NCBI RefSeq assembly: GCF_016786355.1
Contig: NZ_JADWYX010000011.1
Coordinates: forward strand, 53,190 to 117,189
Direction: 5' to 3'
DNA length: 64,000 nt
Source: Frankia sp. AgB1.9
Lineage (GTDB): Bacteria; Actinomycetota; Actinomycetes; Frankiales; Frankiaceae
Part shown: positions 33,162 through 43,629 of the stretch, piece after piece
Numbering within the stretch: position 1 is the first letter of the stretch
How the letters are laid out: the number at the start of each line of letters is the position of its first letter
The notes under the pieces: generated by a model
Database searches by the model: none
Seen by the model: only the letters and a program-made list of their open reading frames with translations
What the model was told of the DNA's origin: nothing
Translations under genes and position numbers: made by a program

Positions 33162-33839
33162 ATGGCTGGCAGGCGAATAGGCGGACGCGGCGGGGGGAGC
33201 GACAAGGCCGCGCGCCAGAGATCGGGAGTCGTCGTCACCGTGACGGTGGCCGCCACGGTGGCCGTCGGTGGAATCACCACGACAGGCACCGTCACGGCTA
33301 GCGGTACCGCCGGCGGTTCGTCGGCCTCTGCAGACGGAGCTGGCCGGGGCCGCTCCCAGGGATCCTCAGAACGCCCCACTCTGGAGATCAGCACTGAAGA
33401 TCTCCAGTCCGTCGAGACCCGGCTCGCCCGAAAGGGCCTGCACGGCAACGGCCGGCTAGAGCACGACGGCGCCCCGTGCGCCGAGCACGCCTACGGTCAG
33501 GTGAAGACGTTCTTCCAGCGGCAACCGTGCACGGATCTCTATCGGGCGCAGCTTGAGTTGAAGGATCAGAAAGGCGACACCGTGCTCATCGCCATCTCGT
33601 GGGTAGAAATGCCCGACGAGGCCAGCGCTCAGGCGTACAAGAAGCTTGTCGATGCCCCTGGCACCGGAAACATCACCGAGCTCTCCCGAGAGGGCGGACG
33701 CTACCGCACCGTCCGCTACACCGGGTTGCACTACCGTCCGGGCGGCCACGGCACGATCGTCAGCAATGCACAAGCCGAACCCGTCGCCCGCGGCTGGACC
33801 GGCATTGCTCTGCAATCCATCGTCAACGCCGCTGAATGA
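33162..33839 (+). CDS. Membrane-anchored extracellular protein, unknown
   Basis: A 225-residue protein with a basic N-terminus, a single membrane segment (SGVVVTVTVAATVAVGGIT) and a Gly/Ser-rich linker. The extracellular domain of ~150 residues contains two cysteines (APCAEHAYGQVKTFFQRQPC) that may form a disulphide. It looks like an actinobacterial secreted protein of unknown role. It follows the small membrane protein closely and may be co-transcribed. Confidence 0.68.
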   Translation: MAGRRIGGRGGGSDKAARQRSGVVVTVTVAATVAVGGITTTGTVTASGTAGGSSASADGAGRGRSQGSSERPTLEISTEDLQSVETRLARKGLHGNGRLEHDGAPCAEHAYGQVKTFFQRQPCTDLYRAQLELKDQKGDTVLIAISWVEMPDEASAQAYKKLVDAPGTGNITELSREGGRYRTVRYTGLHYRPGGHGTIVSNAQAEPVARGWTGIALQSIVNAAE

Positions 33840-34066
33840 ATGTCCGTGGTTTGGGATTACGGGGAACACGGTGTGATGGGCGTTGACGTCAAACTGGCCG
33901 CCGAAGTACTGCCTCAGTAGAATTTCGGGAGTTTTCAGAGCAAGAAGGTTAGTGGCCCGCGATGGCGTAGGCTAGGTGTCACAGAATCTGGTTCATTCCG
34001 CCATCCGGGAACGATCTTGTCAACGGACGCCACGAAGCGGGCCAAACTTGGCGGCCGAGGCACCAC

Positions 34067-36733
34067 CTAGTCTGCCGCTGCTTCAGCCGGCTCGGCGGCC
34101 GGTGGCGCGAATAGGCGCAGGCGCTCGGCTGCAATGACCTCGCGAGTCAGTTCTGCTTCCGACACGTCGAACGCTTCGGGAGCGCTGTCGGCTGTCGCGC
34201 TGGCGCGCGCGAAGTTGTCGAAGATGGCTCGCTTGCGTGCCAAGATCTCGGTAATTCTCTGGTCGACGCCCTCCTCGGACAGCAGCCGGTGCACCTGGAC
34301 GGATTCGAGCTGTCCCATGCGGTGGGCCCGAGCGATGGCCTGAGATTCGGTAGTGGGCTTGAGCTGCGGCTCGCAGATTACGACGACCGAGGCTGCTTGG
34401 ATGTTGAGCCCTTGGCCGCCGGCGATGATCTGTGCGACGAGAACGGCGCCCCGGCTGGCTGCCGAGAACTCGTCGACCATGCGCTGACGCTCGTCGGGGG
34501 CGACCGAGCCGATGAGCGGACCTATGACCGTCCCCGGCAGTTCGTCGACGACCTGCCTCAGGACATCCTTGAAGTAGGAGAAGACGATGACCCGCCGTCC
34601 GTTGTCCCGGGCCTCTGCGACGATCTCTTTGAGTCGCTGGATCTTGGTGGACCGTTCGCCGTGCCTCAGGGCAGCCTGCCTCATGGCCATGAAGTTGCCC
34701 TCGGCAACAGCGGCTCGGTAGGCGGCCAAATCGGCGTCGGACAGGGGAAGCCACTCGTCAACCTCGACCAGCTCGGGCAGTTCGGTGAGCACGTCCTCCT
34801 GGTTGCGGCGTAGATAGGCTGGCGCGACCTGTCGGCGGAACCGCCTGGGAGAGAGCCCGCTGGTGTCGATGACGAGCTCGGGCTGGAGGTTGCGCACGAG
34901 GTTGGCGAACTCTTCGAGGCGGTTCTCCAACGGAGTGCCGGTCAGGAAAACGGCCCGATCAGACCGCTGCAGGACGGCAGCGACGTTCTGAGACCTCTTG
35001 GCGGCCGGGTTCTTGATGTAGTGCGCCTCGTCGACGACGACGCAGCCCAGGTCCTTGACCTGTGTGAGTGTGGGCATGAACCAGGCCAGCGTGTCGAAGG
35101 TGGTGACAGCAACCCCGCCGCCGCGTATCCAGCTACGTGCCGCGAACTCGCGGTCGAAGGCGCCGTGGACGCGGTGGGACCTCAACTTCGACTTCGACGA
35201 GATCTCGCGAACCCAGTTCGTGACTACTGCCGCCGGACAGATCACGAGAGCGTGCTGGTGACCTTGTGCACGTAGGTGCGCGAGGACGGCCAGGGCCTCG
35301 ATGGTCTTCCCCAGCCCCATCTCGTCGCCGATGATCACTTTGCGCTGGACGAGAGCGAACCGGGCACCGAAGCTCTGGTAGCCGCGTAGAGATCCGACGG
35401 TGAGGTACTCGGTGTTGAGAGACAGCGCACGGATGGCCTCGACGATCTGGTCAGGGAGATCGCCATGGCTCTTGGTCTCATCCTCGGACGTGAGGCCGAG
35501 CTCGGCGAGCATGCCGAAGTAGTCCGCGGGCCGGGAGAGGAAGTCCTCCCAAGGGTCGGCGGCCTGTGGCCGCTTCAGGTGTTTACCAGCGAGCTGGGCC
35601 GCTCGGGAGCGGACGGCATCAACCCCGGCGAGGAACTCTGACGTGCCCAGAGACGAGGACGAGAACAGGACCAGGTGGCTGTGGCGGCTGTCAAGGGAGC
35701 GCCCGAGCCGGTCCAGCTCCTTGGCCCGCGCCACGTCGGAGCTTGCATTGCGAAGCTTCCTCGTGGCGTCCCAAGCGCCGAGCCGACGCAGTAACTCAGC
35801 GGCCTCTGGGCTGCGCCTCTTGATGTCGATGCGGGTCGGCATCTCGTCGTAAGTCCACTGCCAGAGCGTCTGCGCCGCTCCGAGGATCCGCGTGGCCGAG
35901 ACTGGCCCCAGGCCTGGCAAAGCTTCGAGGCGTCTGCCGCGATCAAGCACGGTGGCCACGGTGTCGATATGCGCGTCAGTGAGCGTCTTGAGCGGCAGCC
36001 GGTCTCGGGTTGTCTCCTTGAGCCGGTCGACTGGCATTCCCGCGAGCAGTCGCCTGGTTTCGGCTTGCCTCACTCGATTCCCGGCCTCGATCGCGGCCTC
36101 CCGGAAGGCAGCCTCGTCCCGCAGAGCGCGGTCGATCTCTGTGACCGCCTGGCCTAACCCGGCGACGGCCTGGCTGTCGATGAGTTCGGGAACTCCCGGG
36201 TTGCCGAGGGACCGGCTGAGTCCGACATCATCCGAGGGCGCCTCGACCCGGCTGATCGTGCGGTAGCCGTAGCCCTCCTGTGACAGCCTGTCCAGAAGCC
36301 CAGGTAGGCCGCGCGAAAGCCCTCGAGCGCGGTAGCCCGTGAGGAAGGTGGCCGCGTCCTGGCCCGAGTCGCGCTTGGCTCGGCTGCTGATGAACCGACG
36401 CGCGCTCAGCAGCAGGCGCGCTTGATTTACGGAGTTCTGGGCGGCCGCGCTCCGCCTGACGGCGGCCGCGTCGTCATCGTTGAGCAAGGGCAGTTGCGTT
36501 CTGCGGGCGAGCGCCTGCAGTGCCTGGTCGTCGCCGCTGCCCAGCGGAAGCACCCGCCAGGCCGTCGCACCGTCGCGTGGGACGTCTACGAGGGCGCGGC
36601 GGAGCCGGTTCTGGGCCTCCGTCGCCAGGCGCTCGATCGTGGCCCGATCGTCGACGATCGACTTCGCCTGGCCAGCCCAGCCGCCGACCTCCGCGATGGT
36701 GGCCTCGAGTTGCTGTCTTTCTTCCTTGTTCAT
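34067..36733 (-). CDS. SNF2-family helicase with HhH motif
   Basis: An 888-residue SNF2-type DNA translocase. Residues ~1-290 are helical with a helix-hairpin-helix at LEALPGLGPVSATRILGAAQ. The motor begins about 465: Walker A IIGDEMGLGKTIEALAVLAH, motif II VVDEAHYIKN, motif III FLTGTPLENR. The C-terminal lobe has IVFSYFKDVLRQVVDELPG and GGQGLNIQAASVVVICEPQL with RAHRMGQ. ATG 36733 is the start. It is divergent from a second SNF2 helicase, with 142 bp between them. Position at the edge of a methylase/ATPase cluster suggests DNA remodelling or scanning in a defence system. Confidence 0.9.
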   Translation of the reverse strand: MNKEERQQLEATIAEVGGWAGQAKSIVDDRATIERLATEAQNRLRRALVDVPRDGATAWRVLPLGSGDDQALQALARRTQLPLLNDDDAAAVRRSAAAQNSVNQARLLLSARRFISSRAKRDSGQDAATFLTGYRARGLSRGLPGLLDRLSQEGYGYRTISRVEAPSDDVGLSRSLGNPGVPELIDSQAVAGLGQAVTEIDRALRDEAAFREAAIEAGNRVRQAETRRLLAGMPVDRLKETTRDRLPLKTLTDAHIDTVATVLDRGRRLEALPGLGPVSATRILGAAQTLWQWTYDEMPTRIDIKRRSPEAAELLRRLGAWDATRKLRNASSDVARAKELDRLGRSLDSRHSHLVLFSSSSLGTSEFLAGVDAVRSRAAQLAGKHLKRPQAADPWEDFLSRPADYFGMLAELGLTSEDETKSHGDLPDQIVEAIRALSLNTEYLTVGSLRGYQSFGARFALVQRKVIIGDEMGLGKTIEALAVLAHLRAQGHQHALVICPAAVVTNWVREISSKSKLRSHRVHGAFDREFAARSWIRGGGVAVTTFDTLAWFMPTLTQVKDLGCVVVDEAHYIKNPAAKRSQNVAAVLQRSDRAVFLTGTPLENRLEEFANLVRNLQPELVIDTSGLSPRRFRRQVAPAYLRRNQEDVLTELPELVEVDEWLPLSDADLAAYRAAVAEGNFMAMRQAALRHGERSTKIQRLKEIVAEARDNGRRVIVFSYFKDVLRQVVDELPGTVIGPLIGSVAPDERQRMVDEFSAASRGAVLVAQIIAGGQGLNIQAASVVVICEPQLKPTTESQAIARAHRMGQLESVQVHRLLSEEGVDQRITEILARKRAIFDNFARASATADSAPEAFDVSEAELTREVIAAERLRLFAPPAAEPAEAAAD

Positions 36734-36875
36734 CCGCCTCTGCTCCCCCCGTGCCGTCGCTGCGAAGATTAGCGATGGCCGCCGACACGCCGATCACGGA
36801 GCCTGCGCCGTTAGGCGCCGACTTTTGTCGTACCTGTCGCATACCGTGGGCGCGCCGGTAGAGGGGGAGATCTAC

Positions 36876-39800
36876 GTGCGACTTGAGGAACTGAAGCCAG
36901 GGCTGCGCATCGCTGGGCTGATCCCGGGCGAGATCATCACGGTGCTCGCTGCGCAGACGCACGGGATCGACGCGCTGGAGCTGACGTACAAGAAGACCGA
37001 CGGCAGCCTCGGCCAGCAGGTCGTCTTCCGCAAGGACGAGGGCAACCTGTCCGTCGCCAGCACGGGCAGCCGCGCGTTCGACGCGAACGCGTCGGACTTC
37101 AAGCTGGTCGCGGAGGCTCAACGCATCACCCTGGCGGGCTTGTTCGATCCGATGCTGGCGGTGGCGACCAGCGACGTGCAGCCGCTGCCGCACCAGATCC
37201 GCGCAGTCTACGGAGAGCTGCTGCCCCGTACCCCGCTGCGGTTCCTGCTCGCGGACGACCCCGGCGCCGGCAAGACGATCATGGCGGGCCTGTACATCAA
37301 GGAGCTGATCCTTCGCGACGACGTCAGGCAGTGTCTGATCGTCGCCCCGGGTGGCCTGGTCGAGCAGTGGCAGGACGAGCTGTTCTTCAAGTTCGGGCTG
37401 CGGTTCGACCTATTGACCAACCAGCTGATCGACGCCGATGTCAACATCAACGTGTTCGAGAAGCATCCGTTGCTGATCGCGCGGATGGACCAGCTCTCCC
37501 GCAACGAGGGCCTGCAGGCCCAGCTTCGCGAGACCGAGTGGGACCTCGTCGTGGTCGACGAGGCCCACCGCATGGGAGCGCACTACTTCGGCGCCAAGCT
37601 GACCAAGACCAAGCGGTTCCAGCTCGGTGAACTGCTCGGAGAGATCACCCGGCACCTCCTGCTGATGACGGCCACACCGCACTCGGGTAAGGAGGAAGAC
37701 TTCCAGCTCTTCCTCACGCTGCTTGACCGCGATCGCTTCGAGGGCAAGCGGACGAAGACCGCCGACACGTCCGGGATCATGCGCCGCATGGTCAAGGAGG
37801 ACCTCCTGACGTTCGAGGGCAAGAAGCTGTTCCCCGAACGGATCGCCGAGACTGTTCCCTACGAGCTGACAGCCCTGGAGTACGACCTGTACGAGCAGGT
37901 CACCTCCTACGTGCGCGAGGGCATGAACCGCGCCGACAAGATCGGTGGCAAGCGGCGCAACACCGTTGGGTTCGCCCTCACGGTGCTGCAGCGGCGCTTG
38001 GCCTCCAGCCCAGAAGCGATCTACAGGTCCCTGGCCCGCCGCACCGAGCGGCTCGAGCGCAAGAAGCAGGACCTCCTCTCAGGCAAGCTCACCGAACAGA
38101 CGACCGACGTCGATCTCGCTGTCCTCGACGACGACGAGTACAGCGCCGAAGAGATCGAGGTTCTCGAGGAAGAGCTGCTCGACGAGGCCACGGCCGCGCA
38201 GACCGTCGCGGAGCTGAACGCCGAGCTGGTTGAGCTCGGGGAACTGGTCAAGGTGGCGAAGCGAGTCCGCGACCTCGGCACCGACCGCAAATGGACCGAG
38301 CTGAGCCAGATCCTGCAGGACGAGGTGCTGACGAGCGACGCGAACGGGTGGCCGCGGAAGCTCATCATCTTCACGGAGCATCGGGACACTCTCAACTACC
38401 TCACGACGCGCATCAGGTCGCTGATCGGCAGACCGGACGCGGTCAGGGCGATCCATGGTGGTGTCCGTCGCGCTGAGCGACGGCAGATCACCGAGGAGTT
38501 CACCAAGAACCGCGACTGCCAGATCCTCATCGCGACCGACGCCGCGGGCGAGGGCCTCAACCTCCAGGCAGCTCACCTGATGGTCAATTACGACCTGCCC
38601 TGGAACCCGAACCGCATCGAGCAGCGTTTCGGCCGCATCCACCGCATCGGCCAACAGGAGATCTGCCGGCTGTGGAACCTGGTGGCGGCCAACACCCGCG
38701 AGGGTGAGGTCTTCTCCCGGCTGCTCCAGAAGATCGACGAGATGCGCAGGGCCTACGGCGGCAAGGTCTTCGACGTTTTGGGCGAAGCGTTCGCCGAGAC
38801 CCCGCTGCGGACCCTGCTTCTGGAGGCCATCCAGTACGGTGAACAGCCCGGCGTGAAGGCCAGGATGCACGAGGTCATCGACCGCAACGTCGGCGAGGGC
38901 CTGCTCGAGCTCCTGGAAGAACGGGCCCTCGCCACCGAGCACCTCGCGAAGGCCGACCTGGACGCCCTTCGCGCGGCCATGGACGAGGCGCGCGCCCGCC
39001 GTCTGCAACCGCACTACATCGAGCTCGCCTTCAGGGCAGCTTTCACCCGGCTTGGCGGTCGCATTGCCCGCAGGGAGAAAGGCCGCTACGAGATCGCCAA
39101 CGTCCCTGCCCACCTCCGGGCCAGCAAGCACGGCCCCATCGCGACCAAGTACGACCGGGTCACGTTTGACCTCGCGCGTGCCGAGCCGGACGATCTCACC
39201 AACACTGGCCGCAGCCGCACCGACCTGCTCGCCCCGGGCCACCCCCTGCACGACGCCGTTATGGACGAAGCCATCCGACAGTTCGGCGGCACGCTGAACA
39301 GCGGAACGGTCCTGGCCTCGGCGACTCTCGAAGAGCCGCACCTGCTCGTCGGGCTGATCGAGGAGGTCGCCGACGCCACCGGCGCGACTGTGTCCCGCCG
39401 CTTCAGCTACGCCTACGTAGACAGTTTCGGCACGGTCACCCCGGCCGGGCCCGCGCCGTATCTGGACTGTGTAGCCGCCCCCGAGGGGCCCGTCACCGAG
39501 GCTGCCCGGCGGCTGCCCTGGCTAGGAGAGGCTGAAGACAAGGCGACCAGCTGGATCATCGCTAACCAGCTCCCTAAGTACCTAGCCGAGGTTCAGCCGC
39601 GCCGCGCCGCGGAACTCTCCAAGATCCGTGACCTGGTCACCAAGCGGCTGATGAACGAGCGCGACCGCCTCCTTCTCGACGCCACCATTGCCGGCGAGAA
39701 GGAGCGGGGAGGCGACAAGTCCAAGGAGTCAGCGGAGAGCCTCAATCGCAAGGCCGTCGAGCTCGACCACCGGCTGCGTCTGCGTCTGGGCCAGCTCGAT

Positions 39801-40301
39801 CAGCAGGCCCTGATGTCGATCAAACCGCCACGCATCCTCACCGCTGCCCTAGTGCTACCCGTGGAGGCGCTCGAGGCTGAGCTGCCGGCGAACGCGCCGA
39901 TCCACGCCAAGGAAACCAAGGAAGTCGAGCGCCGCGGCGTCGACCTGGTTCTGGCTCGCGAACGCGAACTCGGCCGCAGGCCAGTCGAGCAGCCGCCCAA
40001 CAACAATGGCTTCGACATCCTCTCGACGGCCCCCGACGGCCACACCTACCGCATCGAGGTCAAGGCCCGCCTTGCTGGCGCCAAGGACTTCTTCGTCACC
40101 CACAACGAGGTCCTGACCGGCAAGAACGCCGTGCCGCGCTATCGCCTAGCCCTCGTCAAGGTCGACCCTCGCGGTCCTCAGCACGACGAAGTCCAGTACC
40201 TCGACGACCCGTTCGCCGGCGTCGAACTGGGCGACTTCGAGGCCACCGGCCACCGGGGCGACTGGGCCAAGACCTGGGCCAAGGGGTCACGGCCATTCTG
40301 A
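36876..40301 (+). CDS. SNF2-family helicase with C-terminal DUF3883
   Basis: A 1141-residue protein. I use GTG 36876 because GGAG lies 6 bases upstream; the open frame back to 36480 is antisense to the other helicase. Motor motifs: ADDPGAGKTIMAGLYIKELI, VVDEAHRMG, LLMTATPHSGKEEDF, then IIFTEHRDTLNYLTTRI, GEGLNLQAAHLMVNYDLPWN and RFGRIHRIGQQ. A helical insert with acidic coiled coil lies around 430-480. The last ~110 residues are a DUF3883-type domain (GFDILSTAPDGHTYRIEVKA), a restriction-endonuclease-like fold often found in defence genes. Its stop overlaps the DUF1643 start (TGATG). Confidence 0.92.
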   Translation: MRLEELKPGLRIAGLIPGEIITVLAAQTHGIDALELTYKKTDGSLGQQVVFRKDEGNLSVASTGSRAFDANASDFKLVAEAQRITLAGLFDPMLAVATSDVQPLPHQIRAVYGELLPRTPLRFLLADDPGAGKTIMAGLYIKELILRDDVRQCLIVAPGGLVEQWQDELFFKFGLRFDLLTNQLIDADVNINVFEKHPLLIARMDQLSRNEGLQAQLRETEWDLVVVDEAHRMGAHYFGAKLTKTKRFQLGELLGEITRHLLLMTATPHSGKEEDFQLFLTLLDRDRFEGKRTKTADTSGIMRRMVKEDLLTFEGKKLFPERIAETVPYELTALEYDLYEQVTSYVREGMNRADKIGGKRRNTVGFALTVLQRRLASSPEAIYRSLARRTERLERKKQDLLSGKLTEQTTDVDLAVLDDDEYSAEEIEVLEEELLDEATAAQTVAELNAELVELGELVKVAKRVRDLGTDRKWTELSQILQDEVLTSDANGWPRKLIIFTEHRDTLNYLTTRIRSLIGRPDAVRAIHGGVRRAERRQITEEFTKNRDCQILIATDAAGEGLNLQAAHLMVNYDLPWNPNRIEQRFGRIHRIGQQEICRLWNLVAANTREGEVFSRLLQKIDEMRRAYGGKVFDVLGEAFAETPLRTLLLEAIQYGEQPGVKARMHEVIDRNVGEGLLELLEERALATEHLAKADLDALRAAMDEARARRLQPHYIELAFRAAFTRLGGRIARREKGRYEIANVPAHLRASKHGPIATKYDRVTFDLARAEPDDLTNTGRSRTDLLAPGHPLHDAVMDEAIRQFGGTLNSGTVLASATLEEPHLLVGLIEEVADATGATVSRRFSYAYVDSFGTVTPAGPAPYLDCVAAPEGPVTEAARRLPWLGEAEDKATSWIIANQLPKYLAEVQPRRAAELSKIRDLVTKRLMNERDRLLLDATIAGEKERGGDKSKESAESLNRKAVELDHRLRLRLGQLDQQALMSIKPPRILTAALVLPVEALEAELPANAPIHAKETKEVERRGVDLVLARERELGRRPVEQPPNNNGFDILSTAPDGHTYRIEVKARLAGAKDFFVTHNEVLTGKNAVPRYRLALVKVDPRGPQHDEVQYLDDPFAGVELGDFEATGHRGDWAKTWAKGSRPF

Positions 40302-40783
40302 TGTCGGATAACGACCTTCCGTGCCTCCTCGCCGTGCTGACCAATCCGCCGCTCACTCCAGGGACACGTACCGTTCGCCGGGTCGAGTTGGCGGCAGACC
40401 TTCTGGGCTTCACCGAGGTTCGAGTTGCGAACCTGTTCTCGCTGCCCTCGGCGGCGGCCGGCGAGATCGACGTTCTCGGTGCCACCGTGGAAGGTTGGCT
40501 GATGGCTCGTGATCTTCTGAACACCGCCATCAATGGAGCGGACGGCGTCCTGCTCGCCTACGGCGCCACGGCGCCTTCAGGCGCGGCACGGTTGCACCAT
40601 GGTGATCAGGTCGCTTGGCTGAAACAGACGATCGCTGCCACTGCGCTGCCGGTGTGGCGGGTGGGCGACGGCCCACGCCACCCCTCCCGCTGGCAGCGTT
40701 GGACTTATCGAACTCACCCGGGAGTCCCGTTCCGGGACGCGCTACAACGCAGCCTGGTGCAGCTCCACCCGGTCGCACCGTGA
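40301..40783 (+). CDS. DUF1643-family protein
   Basis: A 160-residue protein overlapping the helicase stop by one base. It matches the DUF1643 pattern: LLAVLTNPPLTPGTRTVRRV, then ELAADLLGFTEVRVANLFSL, then GADGVLLAYGATAPSG. The family is often encoded near mobile DNA and restriction systems, and its biochemical role is not established. Here it sits inside the operon between the helicase and the DNA methylase. Confidence 0.75.
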   Translation: MSDNDLPCLLAVLTNPPLTPGTRTVRRVELAADLLGFTEVRVANLFSLPSAAAGEIDVLGATVEGWLMARDLLNTAINGADGVLLAYGATAPSGAARLHHGDQVAWLKQTIAATALPVWRVGDGPRHPSRWQRWTYRTHPGVPFRDALQRSLVQLHPVAP

Positions 40784-40874
40784 CGGGCACATCAAGTTTG
40801 GACAGGATTGAGGCGGAGCAAGTACGCCGCGCGAGCGGGGCCAGAAGGTTCGGCCATAGAGGGGTGGGACGGTA

Positions 40875-43628
40875 ATGCAGAAGCGAAAGCTCATCGAGGT
40901 GGCGCTACCGCTGGAGGCGATCAACCGGGAGTCAGCCCGCGAAAAGTCCATTCGTCATGGGCACCCGTCGACTCTGCACCTTTGGTGGGCGCGGCGCCCC
41001 CTCGCCGCCGCGCGGGCTGTGCTGTTCGCCCAGCTTGTCGACGACCCCAGTGCGCGACCTGACGAATTCCCGACGGAAGAACTGCAACGCAAGGAGCGCG
41101 AGCGCCTTCACAATATTATTGAACAACTTGTCGATTGGGACAACACGAGAGACAGAAAACTCTTTGACGCAGCACATTTGGAGATCCTGAAGTCGACGAA
41201 TGGCGCTCCACCACCGATTCTCGACCCTTTTGCAGGTGGTGGAACGATCCCTCTAGAAGCGCAGCGTCTCGGTTTGGAGTCGCACGCCTCGGATCTGAAC
41301 CCTGTGCCCGTGGTGATCAACAAGGCTTTGATCGAGATTCCCGCCAAGTTTCGAAACATGCCACCGGTCTATCCAGGATTCAGGGAAACACAGATTCGGC
41401 AATGGACAGGCGCCGAAGGCTTGGCAGCAGATGTGCGCGCATACGGCGCTTGGATCTGCCACGAAGCCGAGAAGAGGATTGGCCACCTCTACCCAAAGGC
41501 GGTCTTGCCCGCCGGTGGCACAGCTCCGATAATAGCGTGGATATGGGCACGAACTGTCAACTGCTCCAACCCTGCCTGCTCAATTGAGGTACCTTTGGTC
41601 CGTTCATGGTGGCTGGGTAAGAGAAGAGGCAGGGAGGCGTTCGTTGAGCCTTCGGTTGTCTCTGACGAGACGCATCCATCTGGCCTTCGATTTAGTTTTG
41701 AGATCCGACACGGCGCTTCAGGGCCAAAGTCTGAAGGCACAATGTCGGGCAAGCAAGGGGCAACCTGCCCGGCCTGTAGGTCCGTCGCACGAACGGCGTA
41801 TATCAAGGCTGAGGGAATGTCCGGGCGAATGGGCGCAGTGCTTCTTGCAATTGTTGCCGATGTCGGCAAGCAACGAACGTACCTCGCGCCCACGCCCGAG
41901 CAGACTCGAGCGGCAGATATACCGCTACCGGATGATTTCCCCGACGGGCCTCTCTCGACGAACTCGCAGTATATGGGAGCTCCGCTATATGGGATGACAA
42001 CTACGGCGAGTCTCTTCACGAATCGCCAGCTGACGGCACTCGTCACCTTCAGCTCGTTGGTGGAAGAGGTCCGTGGGTTGGTTTTGGAGCGTGGGGGTGA
42101 AGATTACGCTAACGCGGTGGCGACCTATCTCGCCCTCTGCGCCAGCAAGATGACTATTTTTCATTGCACTCTGGCCCGCTGGCGCCCCGACGCGGATAAG
42201 ACTGCACCCGCATTTGGTCGGCAAGCCATCGCGATGGTCTGGGACTATGCCGAATGTATGCCTTTCGCCGGAGCAGGTGGTGACTGGACGGGTGTTGTAG
42301 ATGGGGCCGCGAAGGCTCTTGAGGGCCTAAATCCGGCCTCAGACGGTTTCGTCGCCCAAGCCTCGGCCGTTGACGTGGATCTCAGCGGATCGCCGTTGCT
42401 GTCAACAGATCCACCGTATTATGACAACGTCCCGTATGCGGACCTCTCGGATTTCTTCTATGTATGGCTGCGGCAAACGCTCGGGAATTTTTACCCAGAG
42501 CTTTTTTCGACGGTTCTAGTACCGAAGTCCGAGGAGTTGGTAGCAAACCCAGCAAGACAGGGAGGCAGGGAGCAGGCGAAGCGATTCTTCGAAAACGGAT
42601 TTCGAGCCGTCTTCTCTCGAGCCCGCGAGGCTGCGCGACACGACTTTCCCATCTGCGTTTATTATGCATTCCGCCAATCCGATAGCGATGACGATGGGCA
42701 AGTATCGTCCGGCTGGGAGACTCTCCTAGAAGGGATGATCAGGTCTGGGTGGTCAATCACTGCGACGTGGCCGATGCGGACCGAGGGGGCCACGCGCATG
42801 CGGGCGTCGGCCTCTAACGCACTGGCGTCCTCGATCGTACTTTCGCTGCGGCCAAGACCCGAGGATGCGCCCGTCACGGATCGCCGCGGTTTCATCGCCG
42901 CCCTTGAGACCGAGCTGCCGGATGCGCTGAGGAAGTTGCAGCAAGGGCAGATCGCGCCGGTCGATCTTCCGCAAGCTGCGATTGGCCCAGGAATGGCTGT
43001 GTTCAGTCGTTACAGCGCTGTGCTTGAGTCGAGCGGCTCCAAGATGACGGTGAGATCGGCGCTCGCTCGCATCAATGAGATTCTTGATCAAGTTCTCAAT
43101 GAGCAGGAGGGAGACTTTGATTCGAAATCCCGCTTCGCCATCGCCTGGTACCGGCAGCATGGGTATGGTGTCGGCAAATTCGGCGATGCCGACAGCCTTG
43201 CGCGCGCGCGCAACTCAAGTGTGGAAGTAATGGCTCACGACGAGATTCTCACTTCCCGGGCGAGTAACGTTCAGCTGCTGAAACCCGAGAATATGACTGG
43301 CGACTATGACCCGGCAACAGACCCCCGTACCAGCAACTGGCAGGTACTGCACTACTTGATCAAGACCATCCATGTCTACGGAATCTCCTCATCGGGAGCC
43401 TTCCTCCACGCCGCTCTAAGCCGCACGGATGCCGCGATCGACGCGGACCTTATCAAGGAGCTTGCGCATCTCCTGTTCAGGATCGCGGAAAGCAACGGGT
43501 GGACAAAGGATGCACTGAGCTTCAACGGTCTGGTCGCCAGCTGGCCCGAGATTGTCGATACTGCTCGCGCCGAGAAGATGCCCACGGCGGCCCGGCAAGG
43601 CGGGTTCGAGTTCGACGAGGAAGACTGA
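40875..43628 (+). CDS. DUF1156 DNA methylase with Zn-ribbon
   Basis: A 917-residue adenine-type DNA methyltransferase of the DUF1156 family (COG1743-like). The N-terminal DUF1156 is MQKRKLIEVALPLEAINRES then HGHPSTLHLWWARRPLAAAR. SAM motif I is LDPFAGGGTIPLEAQRLG (Asp117). The catalytic DPPY motif is in STDPPYYDNVPYADLSDFF near residue 513. Zn-ribbon cysteines are NCSNPAC and TCPACRS. Base composition falls clearly (about 41.0-42.9 kb, with AT-rich third positions), unlike the neighbouring helicase and ATPase. It ends one base before the ATPase gene's ATG. Confidence 0.92.
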   Translation: MQKRKLIEVALPLEAINRESAREKSIRHGHPSTLHLWWARRPLAAARAVLFAQLVDDPSARPDEFPTEELQRKERERLHNIIEQLVDWDNTRDRKLFDAAHLEILKSTNGAPPPILDPFAGGGTIPLEAQRLGLESHASDLNPVPVVINKALIEIPAKFRNMPPVYPGFRETQIRQWTGAEGLAADVRAYGAWICHEAEKRIGHLYPKAVLPAGGTAPIIAWIWARTVNCSNPACSIEVPLVRSWWLGKRRGREAFVEPSVVSDETHPSGLRFSFEIRHGASGPKSEGTMSGKQGATCPACRSVARTAYIKAEGMSGRMGAVLLAIVADVGKQRTYLAPTPEQTRAADIPLPDDFPDGPLSTNSQYMGAPLYGMTTTASLFTNRQLTALVTFSSLVEEVRGLVLERGGEDYANAVATYLALCASKMTIFHCTLARWRPDADKTAPAFGRQAIAMVWDYAECMPFAGAGGDWTGVVDGAAKALEGLNPASDGFVAQASAVDVDLSGSPLLSTDPPYYDNVPYADLSDFFYVWLRQTLGNFYPELFSTVLVPKSEELVANPARQGGREQAKRFFENGFRAVFSRAREAARHDFPICVYYAFRQSDSDDDGQVSSGWETLLEGMIRSGWSITATWPMRTEGATRMRASASNALASSIVLSLRPRPEDAPVTDRRGFIAALETELPDALRKLQQGQIAPVDLPQAAIGPGMAVFSRYSAVLESSGSKMTVRSALARINEILDQVLNEQEGDFDSKSRFAIAWYRQHGYGVGKFGDADSLARARNSSVEVMAHDEILTSRASNVQLLKPENMTGDYDPATDPRTSNWQVLHYLIKTIHVYGISSSGAFLHAALSRTDAAIDADLIKELAHLLFRIAESNGWTKDALSFNGLVASWPEIVDTARAEKMPTAARQGGFEFDEED

Positions 43629-43629
43629 G

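Noticed and set aside
36480..36875. N-terminal extension of the SNF2-DUF3883 helicase
   Set aside because: It overlaps the divergent helicase gene antisense, is Ser/Arg-rich, and GTG 36876 has a good ribosome site.
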